DNA of 64,000 nt from Paguma larvata (Eukaryota; Chordata; Mammalia; Carnivora; Viverridae). The notes under the pieces are model-generated. The model searched no databases. It had not been told where the DNA came from and was given only the letters and a program-made list of their open reading frames with translations. The stretch lies in contig CM057835.1 in NCBI GenBank assembly GCA_030068075.1, positions 24,272,930-24,336,929 on the forward strand, given 5' to 3'. How positions within the stretch are numbered: the first letter of the stretch is position 1; each line of letters begins with the position of its first letter. The position numbers were made by a program, and so were the translations under genes. This document shows, piece by piece, positions 39,160 through 51,390 of the stretch.

Positions 39160-39615
39160 ATTTATCCAGTTACAATACAGTTGATGGGTTTTATTATATT
39201 CATTTACATACCTGTCTCCAGGCAAATTTTTGGACATACCATTACCACAAGAGGAACCTAACCCAATCTAGCCCTGAGCAACTGCGAATGTGGATTATCT
39301 ATCTAGATTTGCCTCTTCTGGACATTTTATATAAACGAGTTCACAATATGTGGCCTTTTGTCACTGGCTTTAATTTTGCACAGTTTTTTGAGGGTTTGAT
39401 AAAGCAACTATCTACTGTGTTTTTTGATAAACGTACGCATTTTATAAATACACTAATAACGTTTAGGCCTGCCGAAACTACCAAGTTTGTGTGGGCGTGT
39501 TCTCACTTATTGGGGCTATACCAAGAGTGAAGTTTCTGGACGAACTTGAGCGGTGGTGCTGTTTACAGTCCTACCAGCAGTCTGTGAGGCTCCCATAAGC
39601 ACTTAAAACTGAGCT
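39160..39615 (-). mobile_element. L1 3'-region fragment, minus orientation
   Basis: Degraded sequence with recognisable mammalian L1 landmarks in reverse: GATTTGCCTCTTCTGGACATTT, TATAAACGAGTTCACAATATG and the TCCTACCAGCAGTCTGTGAGG stretch. It fills most of the gap between RPL17 and C18orf32. Confidence 0.6.
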
Positions 39616-39689
39616 TGTTAATTCCCTGCCCTTGAATTTCTGACCCTTTTAACTAGCACAGTGAATAGTTTGGCCACAACCGCGTTAGG

Positions 39690-40330
39690 TAACAGCCGTG
39701 GCCCTAGCGCAACTGGAGTGACCTTCCGTGGTGAGCCGCTGGCGCCGGCCTCTCCGGATCAATGTTTCGGATTTTGTTCGAGTGCCCGGGGCAGCAAACC
39801 CCAGCTGTCCGCTGGGTTTGCGCTTTCAGTGCCAGCGCCGGAAGCCAGGCTGCGCGTCCGCCTAGACGTCACCGCTACGTCCTGTGCGTCCTCAGCCTGA
39901 CGCAGGCGCGCCTTTGTCGGCCTTTTTTGCTGTGCTCATTGGCTCGGCGGCAGCACGGCCCTCCCTCGGAAGTGCGGACATTTCCACTTGGACCCGGTGG
40001 ACACGGGTGAGCGGTGCCTGGTGGGCCCGGGTTTTCGGCTGCGGGGTCGGGGCGGGGGTGGGCGGCGGCCCAGGTGCTGTCGGGCCGCTTCGCCGGCTCC
40101 AGCCAGGCGATGCCGAGCGAGCCCCGGCCGCCCGCGGTTGGCCTGCGGTGGACACCCCGCGGCCCGCCTGCGCTCTCCCGGGACTCCCCGCTTCGCCCTC
40201 CAGACGCGCGCCCCTGCCTCCTTCCCTCCCATTCGCCGTTACCTCCTCCGTCTGCCGCCGCCCACCTCCGGGCCCGCGGCCCGCTTCTCCTTTTCTTTAT
40301 GTCCGTTTAGCCTCTTTCTTGGCCTGTATT
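39690..40330 (+). promoter_or_regulatory. C18orf32: C18orf32 CpG-island promoter
   Basis: Strongly CpG-rich, GC-dense stretch. It holds a CRE-like AGACGTCA (39864-39871), an inverted CCAAT box ATTGGCT (39938-39944) and an ETS/GABP-type CGGAAGTG (39967-39974), and no TATA box. This is a housekeeping promoter layout. Several long open frames on both strands here come from the GC bias and are not genes. Confidence 0.75.
39950..40006 (+). other. C18orf32: C18orf32 non-coding exon 1 (start approximate)
   Basis: The CpG island contains a good splice donor, CACGG/GTGAGCG, with GT at 40007. It would join the acceptor at 43572-43573, giving a non-coding first exon as in the human gene. The transcription start is placed near the ETS and CCAAT motifs by inference only. 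Confidence 0.55.
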
Positions 40331-41214
40331 GTCGGCTTCGCTCGCTCTCCGATCGTCTTCACCACCGTTCGCTCTTATCTTCTCTGTCCTTTCAGTCGTT
40401 GTCCTTGATTCAACTTGTCCCGTTAAGTGATGGGCCAAACTGGGTTAGTTGAAGGGAGGTGGCGTTCCGACACGGTACCTGCCAGATTTCCAGCAGAGCC
40501 TCAGCCTTTTCGCTCTATAGTCCGCTGTATAGTCCATTGGACTAAGCCGAATGAAAGAGAATTCCTCTCCTCCGACAGTTTAAATGCATTTTGCTCGCTT
40601 TGTTGTAATATCCGAAAACCGGCTTGGCGAGAGAGTAAGATGATAATCATTTTGTCGAATTGTCATAGCCACTTTCTAGACCTTCCTAAGGCACAGTTTC
40701 CGAATGTATGAAGTTCCACAGAGAGTCATGAGGATTAAGAGATAAAATACAGTAGTTTCATTATGAAGAGAGCTACAAAGTTTTATAAAGCCATGTTTAT
40801 GACATAAGTGATTGGTAGTACTTGTTCTTGAAAGTTTCTTTAAAACAGTAATTCGGACTAAGTAAAAATGACTATATGATGGACTGCCAGTCGTTATCTT
40901 AACTTAGTCCTAGGAGCACTGTCAGTTGTTTCGACGGGTTTAAGTTGGTTTTGAAGGCTTGGTAGGAGGGGAATAACTTGATCATTGTATTTTTGTTACG
41001 GAAAAGGCTCTGGTTGAGCTAGGCAACCAGAATTGGGATACCAATTCTGAGCTTAACCAACTCTAGTTACTATTTACCTCTGTGTGAACTTTGGACAGGT
41101 TGCAACTTCTGATGTGTTTTTTGTTTTTTTTTGTTTTGTTTTGTTTTGTGTTTTTTTGTGGTAACAACGCTTAGAACGCACTTAACCCTTGCATACTCTC
41201 TTCTGACCTTTGTA

Positions 41215-41385
41215 TTCGTTATTAAAGTATCTAATCCGCCTTCAATCCCTGTGAGATAGGTCTTTGTCTTAATTTTCCACTGAAGAAATCAAGATCAGAC
41301 TCCTTGACTAATTTACCCCAGGACACCAATTCGAAAGTGGTGAAAGCAGGTCTCAGTCCGCCTTGATTACTAGGCTGTGGTGTAA
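41215..41385 (-). repeat. MIR SINE remnant
   Basis: 'ttaattttccactgaagaaatcaagatcag' type and 'gtggtgaaagcaggtctcagtcc' in reverse MIR order. Confidence 0.55.
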
Positions 41386-41479
41386 GCATGCCAGACCTAA
41401 ACCGCATCACCTCTTAAGTCTCTTCAGATCAAATTCAGAATGTCTATGGGCAAAAATAATGATTCCTTGAAAGATGCTC

Positions 41480-41950
41480 AAAAAGACTTATTGCTCAGTT
41501 TTTCATCAGAAAATATGTTCTTTAAAATTTTGGAACGGGGCGCCTGGGTGGCTCAGTCAGTTGAGCGTCCGACTTTGGCTCAGGTCATGATCTCATGGTT
41601 TGGGAGTTCGAGCCCCACATCAGGCTCCGTGCTGACAGCTTGGAGCCTGGAGCCTGCTTCAGATTCTGTGTCTCCCTCTCTCTGTCCCTTCCCTGCTTGT
41701 GCTCCATCTCTCTCTCTCTCTCTCAAAAATAAAATAAAACATTAAAAATAAATAAATAAAATTTTGGAACAAAATAGTTTGTTAAATTTTGCTTTAAAAA
41801 GACTCATTGCTCAATTTTTTCATCAGAAAATATGTTCTTAAAATTTTGGAACAAAATAGTTTGGTAAATTTTGCTTAAAAAAGACTCATCGCTCTTTTTT
41901 CATCAGAAAATATGTTCTTAAAATTTTGAAACAAAATAGATTGGTAAATT
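41480..41950. repeat. 82-bp local repeat, about 2.9 copies, with a SINE in copy 1
   Basis: Units start at 41480, 41796 and 41878 (aaaaagact...ctttttcatcagaaaatatgttctt... type). Removing the SINE and its TSD leaves a period of 82 bp in each step. Copies differ at several bases, so the repeat is not recent. Lies in C18orf32 intron 1. Confidence 0.9.
41537..41757 (+). repeat. Felid CAN SINE in the 82-bp repeat
   Basis: Full-length; perfect 13-bp TSD AAAATTTTGGAAC (41524-41536, 41758-41770). Confidence 0.96.
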
Positions 41951-42221
41951 CGTATAATAGTTAACTTAATTTGACCGGGGACTGTCTTAAAGCATCCAGC
42001 TATGAATCCTTTATAAAATATCTTATTGTTCCTTGATGTGCATTTATATGTTTACGTGTTTATAGCTCTTTGAATTCATTTCAGAGCCACCTTCAGACTG
42101 GGTCGTCTATATTGCTGGCTTACTTGTATCGTGAGTAATTTTAAATCACCTTAGTGTAGTCGTTGTGCTGATTCATTTGCCAGCAAGTACTACTGGATTT
42201 ACAGTATTTTGAAATAAGGTT

Positions 42222-42403
42222 TTTTTTTAGGTTTATTTATTTTGAGAGAGCGAGAGAGCAAGTGTGGGTGGGGAGGGGCAGAGAGGGAGAGAGAGAATCC
42301 CAAGCAGGCTCTGTGCTGTCAGTGCAGAGCCTACAGACCCTGAAATCGTGACCTGAGCGGAAATCAGAGGACATTTAACCAACTGAGCCACCCAGGTGCC
42401 TCC
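42222..42403 (-). repeat. CAN SINE
   Basis: Head 'caactgagccacccaggtgcc' at right; C18orf32 intron 1. Confidence 0.9.
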
Positions 42404-42715
42404 AAAATAGGAAATTTTAACATCCTGAATTATTGGCTTTCTGCACTGTTCTGAAGCTTCTTAGTTTTTCAGGCCTACTTTAAGGGATTGAATATTCTTG
42501 TAAATTTAAGAGGTCTTTGGTTCAATAGTATATTGTGGAAGTGGTGTTGGTTCTTTTTCAAGATACTGCTGATTTTGAGAAATATCAAGATGATTTCTAA
42601 TCAAGGAAATTAGAGGTGTTAATTTTTCTAAATAGACAATTTACTTACAACAATAATAATACATAATTTTTTCTTCCTCAGTATACCTTAGTTGCTATTA
42701 AAAAGAAAAAGGCAG

Positions 42716-42955
42716 GGGTGCCTGGGTAACTCAGCTGGTAAGGGTCTGACTTCAGCTCAGGTAATGAACTCATAGTTCGTGGGTTTGAGCCCCTAGTCGG
42801 GCTCTGCTAACAGCTTGGAGCCTGGAGCCTGGAGCCTGCTTCGGATTCTGTCTCCCTTTCTCTCTGCCCCTCCCCCACTTGCGTGCTGTCTGTCTCTGTC
42901 TCTCTTTTTCTTTCTCTTTCTCTTTCTGTCTCAAAAATAAATGTTTAAAAAAAAG
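42716..42955 (+). repeat. CAN SINE
   Basis: Head GGGGTGCCTGGGTAACTCAG; long CT tract; C18orf32 intron 1. Confidence 0.92.
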
Positions 42956-43544
42956 AAAAAGAAGAGGGGAAATGTATTAAAGGAGAGTTGTTGCCTGGGA
43001 GAGTCAGCTGGTTTGCAGCCTAGAGGTCTTGCAAAGCGATACCTTAGCGAATTCCATGTTAGAAGATTTGCCCTTAGCCTTGGAGATTTAGCTAGTCAAT
43101 ATTGTCAGTCTCTGAAGATGATGAGGCCCGGGGCGTTAATTCCCACCAAACTGGAACAGAAGTCACAATTAATGTTCCGTGTCGAGCCTTCTTTTCTTTG
43201 TGTATGGAAATGGCCAGGGGGCCCAATCTCACTGGATTTTTTGAGGTTTACATGAGTTAACAAATGCAGAGGGCCTAACTGCCTGGCACCCAGCAGGTAG
43301 CTGGTGTCTTTCCTTTATCCTCGAGTTTATGGTTGGGAAGCAGTGATTGGAGAGGTTTGGAGGCAGGAGCCTCACTATTATTTTTACGTCTACACCTCTT
43401 ACTCCTTTACAGAAAGTATAGCATTTTATTGAATAAACTTGTGCTTTTAGCCAATTAATGACTTAAGTGTTTCCTTTAATGTAGAAATGGTCCCTTCCAG
43501 AATCTTAATCTAGGTAAGTCCCTTGAGTCATCCGTCTCCGCTAA

Positions 43545-44822
<1,278 letters not shown>

Positions 44823-45072
44823 AGTGATTGTTCCACAGGATCTCATTGTTTTAAAAATGGACCTGATAATATGAAGCACCTTGCTCGTAATTGTCTCTGA
44901 CCTTTTTCTCTGAGACCAGGATTCCAGATAGATAGCTTAGATACTTACCTGATACTAATCAGGAAATACATGCTATTTGTATTTAAGATGTGTTTAGTTA
45001 TATTTAATGATCTCATTCCTGAGTTCCTTTTCCATTAAGTAGCTTTAATTTCTATGATTACAGTTAGGAGTA

Positions 45073-45095
45073 AATAAAAGCTTTGTGCCAGTAGA
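45073..45095 (+). terminator. C18orf32: C18orf32 poly(A) signal
   Basis: AATAAA at 45073-45078, 250 nt after the stop codon, in an otherwise repeat-free 3'UTR. It is the first good signal downstream of the stop. Cleavage position is estimated. Confidence 0.65.
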
Positions 45096-45499
45096 CACTG
45101 CTACTAAATCAGTACTCCGAAATCCTTGGGCCTCTAGCTTTTGCTGAGGCTCTTTGAATTTGAGCAGAGTACAGTGTTACTGTGAAACTGTGCAGTGAAA
45201 GGAAAGAGGGTTTGGAGGGATGACGAGGACTTGAAACAGAAAGATATAATTACTGTCCAGTGCAACGGAGGAGCTTACTCAGGAGAGTAGTAATTACTGC
45301 TATGGCTCTGAGGAGAATAGAAAAGACAGGGAAACAGGGGAAACACCTTTGAAAAATGGAATACCTTTTACGGAAATATCTAATGTACACTAATTCTAAT
45401 CCTTGTTGCATTCCTTCTATTCTTATGAAGTATATTAAATAATTCTGTTTAGCGTGTGGTGTTTTTTTTTTCTTTTAAAGCGTAAATATTTAGTGGGTT

Positions 45500-45538
45500 G
45501 GCCGGTTAGCTCAGCCGATTAAAGCATGGTACTGATAA
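45500..45538 (+). pseudogene. Retroposed 5' half of tRNA-Ile(GAU)
   Basis: 39 nt reading GGCCGGTTAGCTCAG, then a diverged D loop, then GGTACTGATAA, match the 5' half of mammalian tRNA-Ile; the anticodon loop CTGATAA gives anticodon GAU. The match stops at the end of the anticodon loop, and no T arm follows. TAAATATTTA flanks it at 45483-45492 and 45543-45552. It is not a tRNA-Lys SINE: the acceptor and D-stem bases are those of tRNA-Ile. It cannot make a tRNA. Confidence 0.7.
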
Positions 45539-45649
45539 AGTTTAAATATTTAAAAGGTACATTTGTACCACATCAGAAATCAGAATTATAGTGTGATGGC
45601 ATCTGTATAGTTGTGAAACAACAATCTTCTTTCTTTTTTAAAGAGTAGA

Positions 45650-45960
45650 TCGTATCCGTTACTGTTGCGTAACAGGACACTCCGAAACTGAGTGGTCTTT
45701 AACGGAGACTGGGCATCCCTTGCTGGTCTGTGTCTCCACATCGTCATCCATCCTTGGGCTTCACGTTAGTGTAGGGATGTGTAAATGGTCCAAGATGCAC
45801 TGTATGTATGCATTCCTGTGAGTTCAGGAGACGTTAGAAGGGACCCGTGCCCTCAGAGTCCTTGGTCCTCACTGAGGCTCTGCTAAGCCGTGTGTCCGGT
45901 CAAGTCATCGGTTCACCCTGGCCTTCATTTGATGCAAATCAGTAGCTTTCAGTTTTTCTG
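45650..45960. other. Probable old LTR or DNA repeat, unassigned
   Basis: 'ccgttactgttgcgtaacagg' resembles the 'attactgttgcataacaaa' opening of a common mammalian repeat; family uncertain. Confidence 0.4.
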
Positions 45961-46055
45961 TTCCAACCCACCTGAAGGATAAGATAAGTCCGCTTTAGCA
46001 ACTATGTTCAGTTGCTTAGGTTTTTTAAGGTGTAAAAACTATTACAAAAATAGAT

Positions 46056-46165
46056 GCAGGGGTGCTTGGCTGGCTCAGTCGTTGGAGCGAGCATCTCTTG
46101 ATCTTGGAGTGTGGGTTCAAACCCCACATTATGTGTGGAGATTACATGAAATCTTCGAGAAAAAA
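46056..46165 (+). repeat. Old CAN SINE variant, short form
   Basis: 'ggggtgcttggctggctcag', 'ctcttgatcttggagtgtggg' and 'gtggagattacatgaaatc'. Confidence 0.82.
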
Positions 46166-46307
46166 AAACAGCAAATGTTTGTAGTAAAAGAACTCAGGAG
46201 CAAGTTAAATGAAAAGTTAATTATTCTTTCTTTACCTTTATTCCAGCTCCACGGATGTAACCGTTGTTAGTTTTTTGTGTAGCTTTCTAGCAACTTCCTT
46301 TGTTTTT

Positions 46308-46490
46308 TTTTTTAATGTTTTACTTTTGAGAGGGTGCGCACGTGAGTGGAGGAGGGGCAGAGAGAGGGAGACAGAGGATCCCAAGCAGGCAGAGAGCCTG
46401 ACGCGGGGCTCGAACTCCCAAACCGCAACTCTGAGGTCAGGACCTGAGCCGAAGTTGGACTCTCAACTGATGGAGCCACCTAGGCGCCCC
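46308..46490 (-). repeat. CAN SINE
   Basis: Head 'tggagccacctaggcgcccc' at right. Confidence 0.9.
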
Positions 46491-47109
46491 CTTTATTTGT
46501 TTTTATTAAATATATCACTTCTTAAAAGTCATAATATTGCAAGGCGTATAATGCCCCTGTTCCCTTAGTCCCCAAAGGCATTACTCACTTAGCCATTGTT
46601 GGTCTTCTGTTTATCTCCATATCAATAAATAATACATATATACTGCTCTTTTTGGAGCTATTAACTCTTCCTGTCTTTCTGCCGTGGCTGAGATCCAGCC
46701 ATCTTACACCGTAAGTCCCACTACTTCTCCCACACATCCTCCTAATTGGCTTTTTCCATTTGGGTCATCAGCATTTATATCATTATTAGTGTGCCCAGTG
46801 TCTTCCATTTGCCCCTCCAAATCTGCTGCCTTCGCCCTACCCCGCCGCCCTAGAAACTGTATGGACTACGGCAGCGGCCTTCTGCGGGGCTCTAAGATCC
46901 CGTTGGGCTTAGCCGGTGGGGATCTAGAGCTGGGGGAAGGGGAAGGAAGGAAGGAAGGAGGTCCAGGTATTTATTCCCTTGGCTGTCTCCCTTCAGGGCC
47001 TCTTCGGGTCCATTACGTTCCTCGGCCGAAAGTCCCCGCACCTCAAATCGGCCAACTGCACGTTTTCAGTTTCCATTAACTTCTCCCTCACCTTGTCCTT
47101 TTGGGCCTG
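46491..47109. other. Intergenic, nothing recognised
   Basis: A 131-codon open frame at 46684-47079 has no known domain and a GGAA-rich segment inside; not called. Confidence 0.4.
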
Positions 47110-47745
47110 ATAGGGATGGTAGCATCTCTTGACTACCGACTGTGGGTTACTGCATTATCTCAAGAGTGCCTCCTGCTTTCACGATGAGCATGCAGGAACT
47201 ACCCACTGGGCAGCTTCTGTGCTGCAGTGGTTTCCGCCCCCCTTCAGTGTTGGCACTCACTTCATCACAAGGGTAAGTAGAGTACAATAAGATATTTTGA
47301 GCGGCGCCTGGGTGACTCAGTCGGTTAAGTGTCCAACTCTTGGTTTCAGCTCAGGTCATGATCTCGTGATTGATGAGTTCAAGCCCCATATCCAGCTCTG
47401 TGCTGGCAGCTCAGAGCCTGGAGCCTGCTTTGGATTCTGTGTCTCCCTCTCTTTCCCTCCCCGGCTCATGCTCTGACTCTCTCTCTGGCAAAAATAAACA
47501 AACATTTAAAAAATTTTTAAATAAGATATTTTGAAAAACCACATTCACAACTTGTCACAGTATACTTGTTCCATTTCATTATTAATCTCTTATTCTAATT
47601 TATAAATTAAACTTTGTCATAGGTATGTCTTTGTAGGAAAAAAATCGTACGTATGGGGTTCAGTGCTACCCACTGTTTCAGGCATCCACCTGTGGTCTCG
47701 GGGCGTATCACCCCACGAGAACTACTGTAGTGTGGTTGTGTTTCC
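47110..47745 (-). mobile_element. Tigger-type (TcMar) DNA transposon, interrupted by a SINE
   Basis: 'gtacaataagatattttga', 'tataaattaaactttgtcataggtatg', 'gtttcaggcatccacctgtggtc' type stretch and 'aactactgta' end match, in reverse, a Tigger/MER2-like element with CAGTAGT termini. Confidence 0.7.
47301..47519 (+). repeat. CAN SINE in the Tigger element
   Basis: 15-bp TSD AATAAGATATTTTGA (47286-47300, 47520-47534). Confidence 0.96.
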
Positions 47746-49096
47746 TTGTGCAGCAAGCATTGCGCTCGTAGAGTTACTATCTTTTTTCTCCCTATGCATT
47801 TCCTCTCCTGCTTGTTGTTGCCAAGGCCTGGTGCACAGGGGTGGTTCTTGGGACTTATTACCGCTCCTGAATCCCACATCCCACATCTTCCTCTTTCTTG
47901 GTTTACTCTCTCCTTTTTTCTGTGGCACACCAACTTTCTAACTCGATCCTCTGAGAGGTGGAGTATGGATAATTTTGTCAAGTTCTCCCGAATCATCCCA
48001 GTTCATGTAAGCCCACCTTCCTAAGAATCGCTGGTCTCCTGAGGCCTTTGCCCCTTCTAACGGTGTCACACTCAGGCGCTGATTCCCAGTCTTGGGTCTT
48101 ACATACTAGGAAAATGTTTTTAAAAAGGTTGAGGGGACTGATAACACAGTTGACAATTTTATTTGGCCAACCAGGAATATTTTAAAAAGCTGTAATGTAT
48201 CATCACCATTATTTCATAAAAGACATTTTGACACTAGAAGGATGAAAAAGAACGGGAGAAGAAAGGAAAACAACAGCCCCGTTAGTTTGAATAAGTTTAT
48301 GAAAAATATTTTCATGGAAACTTCATACTACTTTGTCCACATTTTTCTTCTTTTTATAGTTGATTAGTGAAAACCTACCACCTACATTTGGACTGGATTT
48401 GTTAGCCACTGTTTGATACCACACGTGTTCTCTTGTCCCCAAATGTCAGTCCCTATCTATCACGTTTCAAGGTTGCCTTTCTACTAGAAGCTACTACTAT
48501 CTGTTAACGTGTATCTGACACTGTGCAAGACTATTTCACACACTGATCTTATCTGATCCTTGTAAAACTGCAATGCAAAGAAACAGGAACATAGAGTTTA
48601 TGTTATGTGGAGAGTCTAGGATTTCGAAACTCTACTCAGGTCTTAAAATATTGACCCCTTATGGAGCAATCACAGGCTGCTAATTCCTTGCAAGACTTCA
48701 GTGGGAATAACTGAGCAGAAATGGCGCCGGGGGGGGGGGGGGGGGGGGGGGAGGCGGGGGGAGGGTGCACCATTAGTGCCTGTGACTTATTTTCAAGTTT
48801 TAATTTTGCTCACCTCGCACCAGCACAACTATAACTTACCTAGTTTTCAGTGGCTTATTTTGCCCTAGATCATTTTCACAGCACTTCCTGTTTCTCCGTG
48901 AGACAGGGTTATTGTTCCCAGATAATTGTTCAAGGCTCACCTGCAAGACCCGGGGTTTGTCACATTTTCTTCATTACTAAGCGGCCTCTCCTAGGAAATA
49001 CAGGGGAGTCGGCACTTCCTCAAAATGACTACCACTGGCATGTCGGGCTACTCGACAGACTGGCAGGATTAAAAAAAGTCACCATCAAAAACACCG
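47746..49096. other. Intergenic with a 23-bp G run
   Basis: Only MIR-like traces near 48530-48620. G23 at 48729-48751 followed by more G-runs. No exon. Confidence 0.4.
48729..48766 (+). repeat. Poly(G) tract
   Basis: 23 consecutive G, then GAGGC and two further G-runs; G-quadruplex prone. Confidence 0.9.
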
Positions 49097-49103
49097 AGGA
49101 TGG

Positions 49104-49710
49104 CTCTTCCCGGAAGTGGCCTCAGGTGACCTCCGGAAATGGTTCGCTATTCACTTGACCCAGGAAACCCTGCAAAATCGTGCAAGGAAAGAGCTTCCAA
49201 TCTTCTTGTTCACTTTTAAGAACCACACGTGAAACTGCCCATGCATATCCAAAAAGCCACCAAGTAGCTGAAAGATGTCACCTTGCAGAAGCAATGCGTC
49301 CCGTTCTGTCACTACCATGGTGGAGTTGGTAGGTGTGCCCACGCCAAAACTGGAGCTGGACGTGGGGTCGGTGGCCCAAAAAGAGTGCTGAATTTTTACT
49401 GCACACACTTAAAAATGTAGAGAGTAATGCTTAATTTAAGGGTTTAAATATAGATTATCTGGTCATTGAGCGTATCCAGGTGAACAGAGCCCCCAAAATG
49501 TGGCTTCCGAGGCTCATGGCCGGACTCATTCACACACAAGCTCCGCCTGCCGCCTTGAGATGATCCTTGCTGAGAAAGAGCAGATTGTTCCTAAACCAGA
49601 AGAGGAGGTTGCACAGAAGCCATCCCAGAAGGAACTAAAGAAACAGAAACTTAAAGCCCAGGAATAAATTCTGCATTTAGATAAATGCAAATAAAAATTT
49701 TAAAAAATCT
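49104..49710 (+). pseudogene. RPL17P: Processed pseudogene of RPL17
   Basis: Intronless copy of the spliced RPL17 mRNA: 5'UTR, all six coding segments in order and the 3'UTR with AATAAA (49690-49695). The ATG is at 49139. One inserted T makes TAA at codon 27 (49217-49219). A 14-nt deletion follows at 49240/49241, and there are further stops such as TAG where the parent has TAT, plus frameshifts in the C-terminal third. AGGATGG occurs just before (49097-49103) and just after (49711-49717), a plausible 7-bp TSD of L1-driven retroposition. It lies on the parental strand about 10 kb downstream. It cannot encode L17. The symbol is generic, not an assigned name. Confidence 0.95.
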
Positions 49711-49757
49711 AGGATGGGTGTGGTTTTTACACTATTGTATTTAAAAATATATTTACA

Positions 49758-49970
49758 GGGGCACCTGGCTGGATCAGTCGGTTAAAAGTCCGACTTCAGC
49801 TCAAGTCATGACCTCAGAGGTTGTGGGTTCAGGCCCCGTATCGGGCTCTGTGCCGACAGCTCAGAGCCTGGAGCCTGCTTCAGATTCTGTGTCTCCCTCT
49901 CTCTCTGCCCCTTCCTGGCTCATGCTTTCTCTCTGTCTCTCTCTCTGAAAAATAAACATTTTTAAAAAGT
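49758..49970 (+). repeat. Felid CAN SINE
   Basis: Head GGGGCACCTGGCTGGATCAG; complete CT domain and tail. Confidence 0.94.
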
Positions 49971-50594
49971 TCTAATAAATCAGTGATTTAGTGAGTAAAA
50001 TATTCAAGTTCCCTGAGCCACTGTAGCAAATTGACCAGATCCAAGAAGGGGGGGGGTCATGGTAACGTTTGCTTTATAGCCAGGCGGTCAGAAGCACAGG
50101 TAATAACGTGGGATTGGGATAGGCATCCGAAGGAGGGTGGGAGGGAGTCTTGTGAGACTGAGTCCTTAACTGTGCGATCTGATGCTCTCTGCAGATATGG
50201 AGTTGAATTATAGGACGCCCAGCTGGTGTCAGGAATTGCCTGGTGGTGTGAGGAAACCTCCCATCCCTACACTGGAAATTGGTAGCTGATTCCTTTTGGC
50301 TCCATTTAAATACCACAAACTCTGGGAAGTCTTCCTGTCTTTGTTTGGAGGGTCTCTTGTCCTTATGCCCTGGAGGCTCCTTACCGTGGTTCTGCAGGTG
50401 ACCTTGCCCTACAAATAGCTGGGCACCTGCTGAGTCTTTCACAGCATGGTGAGCTCCCTGCAGTCAGCCTCCCATAGTACCTTGGGGCATAATTTTCTGA
50501 ATGTTTTGGAACGAAAGAGAAAACGATTAAGCACAATTAAAAATCACTGAATGCTAAGCCATCAAGTTACTTGGATATCTCACCCTGATATTTT
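49971..50594. other. Intergenic, nothing recognised
   Basis: Unique sequence; overlapping open frames on both strands without known motifs. Confidence 0.35.
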
Positions 50595-50599
50595 ATCTT

Positions 50600-50780
50600 G
50601 TCATCTTATCTATAGAGAGAGCATGAAAGGGGGAGAGGGGCAGAGGAAGAGAGAGAATCTCAAGCAGGCTCCACACACAGCATAGAGCCAGACTCGGGGC
50701 TCAATGCCACGGCCCTGGGATCACGACCTGAGGTGAAATCAAGAGTCAGTTGCTCAACTGACTGAGCCCCCCAGGCACCC
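50600..50780 (-). repeat. CAN SINE
   Basis: Head 'caactgactgagccccccaggcaccc' type at right. Confidence 0.88.
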
Positions 50781-50844
50781 CTCTCCCTGATATTTTAGTA
50801 GCATGTGAAAAGTCAAATTATTTTTATTGCTTTATTAAACATTT

Positions 50845-51010
50845 TCAATGTTTACTTTTTTTTTGAGAAAGAGGGACAGACAGGGCATGAGCGGGGGAGG
50901 GGCAGAGAGAGAGGGAGACAGAATCCGAAGCAGTCTCCAGGCTCTGAACCCAATCTAGAGCTTGAAACCCACAAGCCATGAGATCATGAGCTGAGCCACC
51001 CAGGAGCCCT
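50845..51010 (-). repeat. CAN SINE with internal deletion
   Basis: T-rich tail left, 'gagctgagccacccaggagccc' right; the D-arm part is missing. Confidence 0.88.
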
Positions 51011-51390
51011 GAAAAAGTGGTTTAAATGACCTTATCAAACAACTAAGCCACCACTCCACTCTGACACGTGGTGACCCATTGGAGGGTTTGGAGATTTTGG
51101 TGCCTGCTCTCTTGTGCTCTTTCTTCTGGATACCCTGACCCCCATTCTCCATGTGATGGCAGGATAGCACAGACTGGGTCCTAAGTCCCTTAGACTCGTG
51201 GCTTTTGGGAGATTCACTTTGCGGTCTCATTATTGTACAATTATATCTTTCTACAAAACGTTAATCTAGCGTGTGTTAAAACGATGCTTACCTAGTTTGG
51301 TTCATTGACACCAATAAAGTCTGACCATGTCCTCTGAAATCAGTTACGTTTCTTCCAATCTTCTTTGGATTAGTTGTTTGTACCCAGTGT

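Noticed and set aside
39884..40452. Open frames of 154-174 codons in the C18orf32 CpG island
   Set aside because: Same GC-driven effect; they cross the exon 1 donor and show no homology I recognise.
46684..47079. 131-codon plus-strand frame
   Set aside because: No known domain, a low-complexity GGAA segment inside, no poly(A) signal or splice context.
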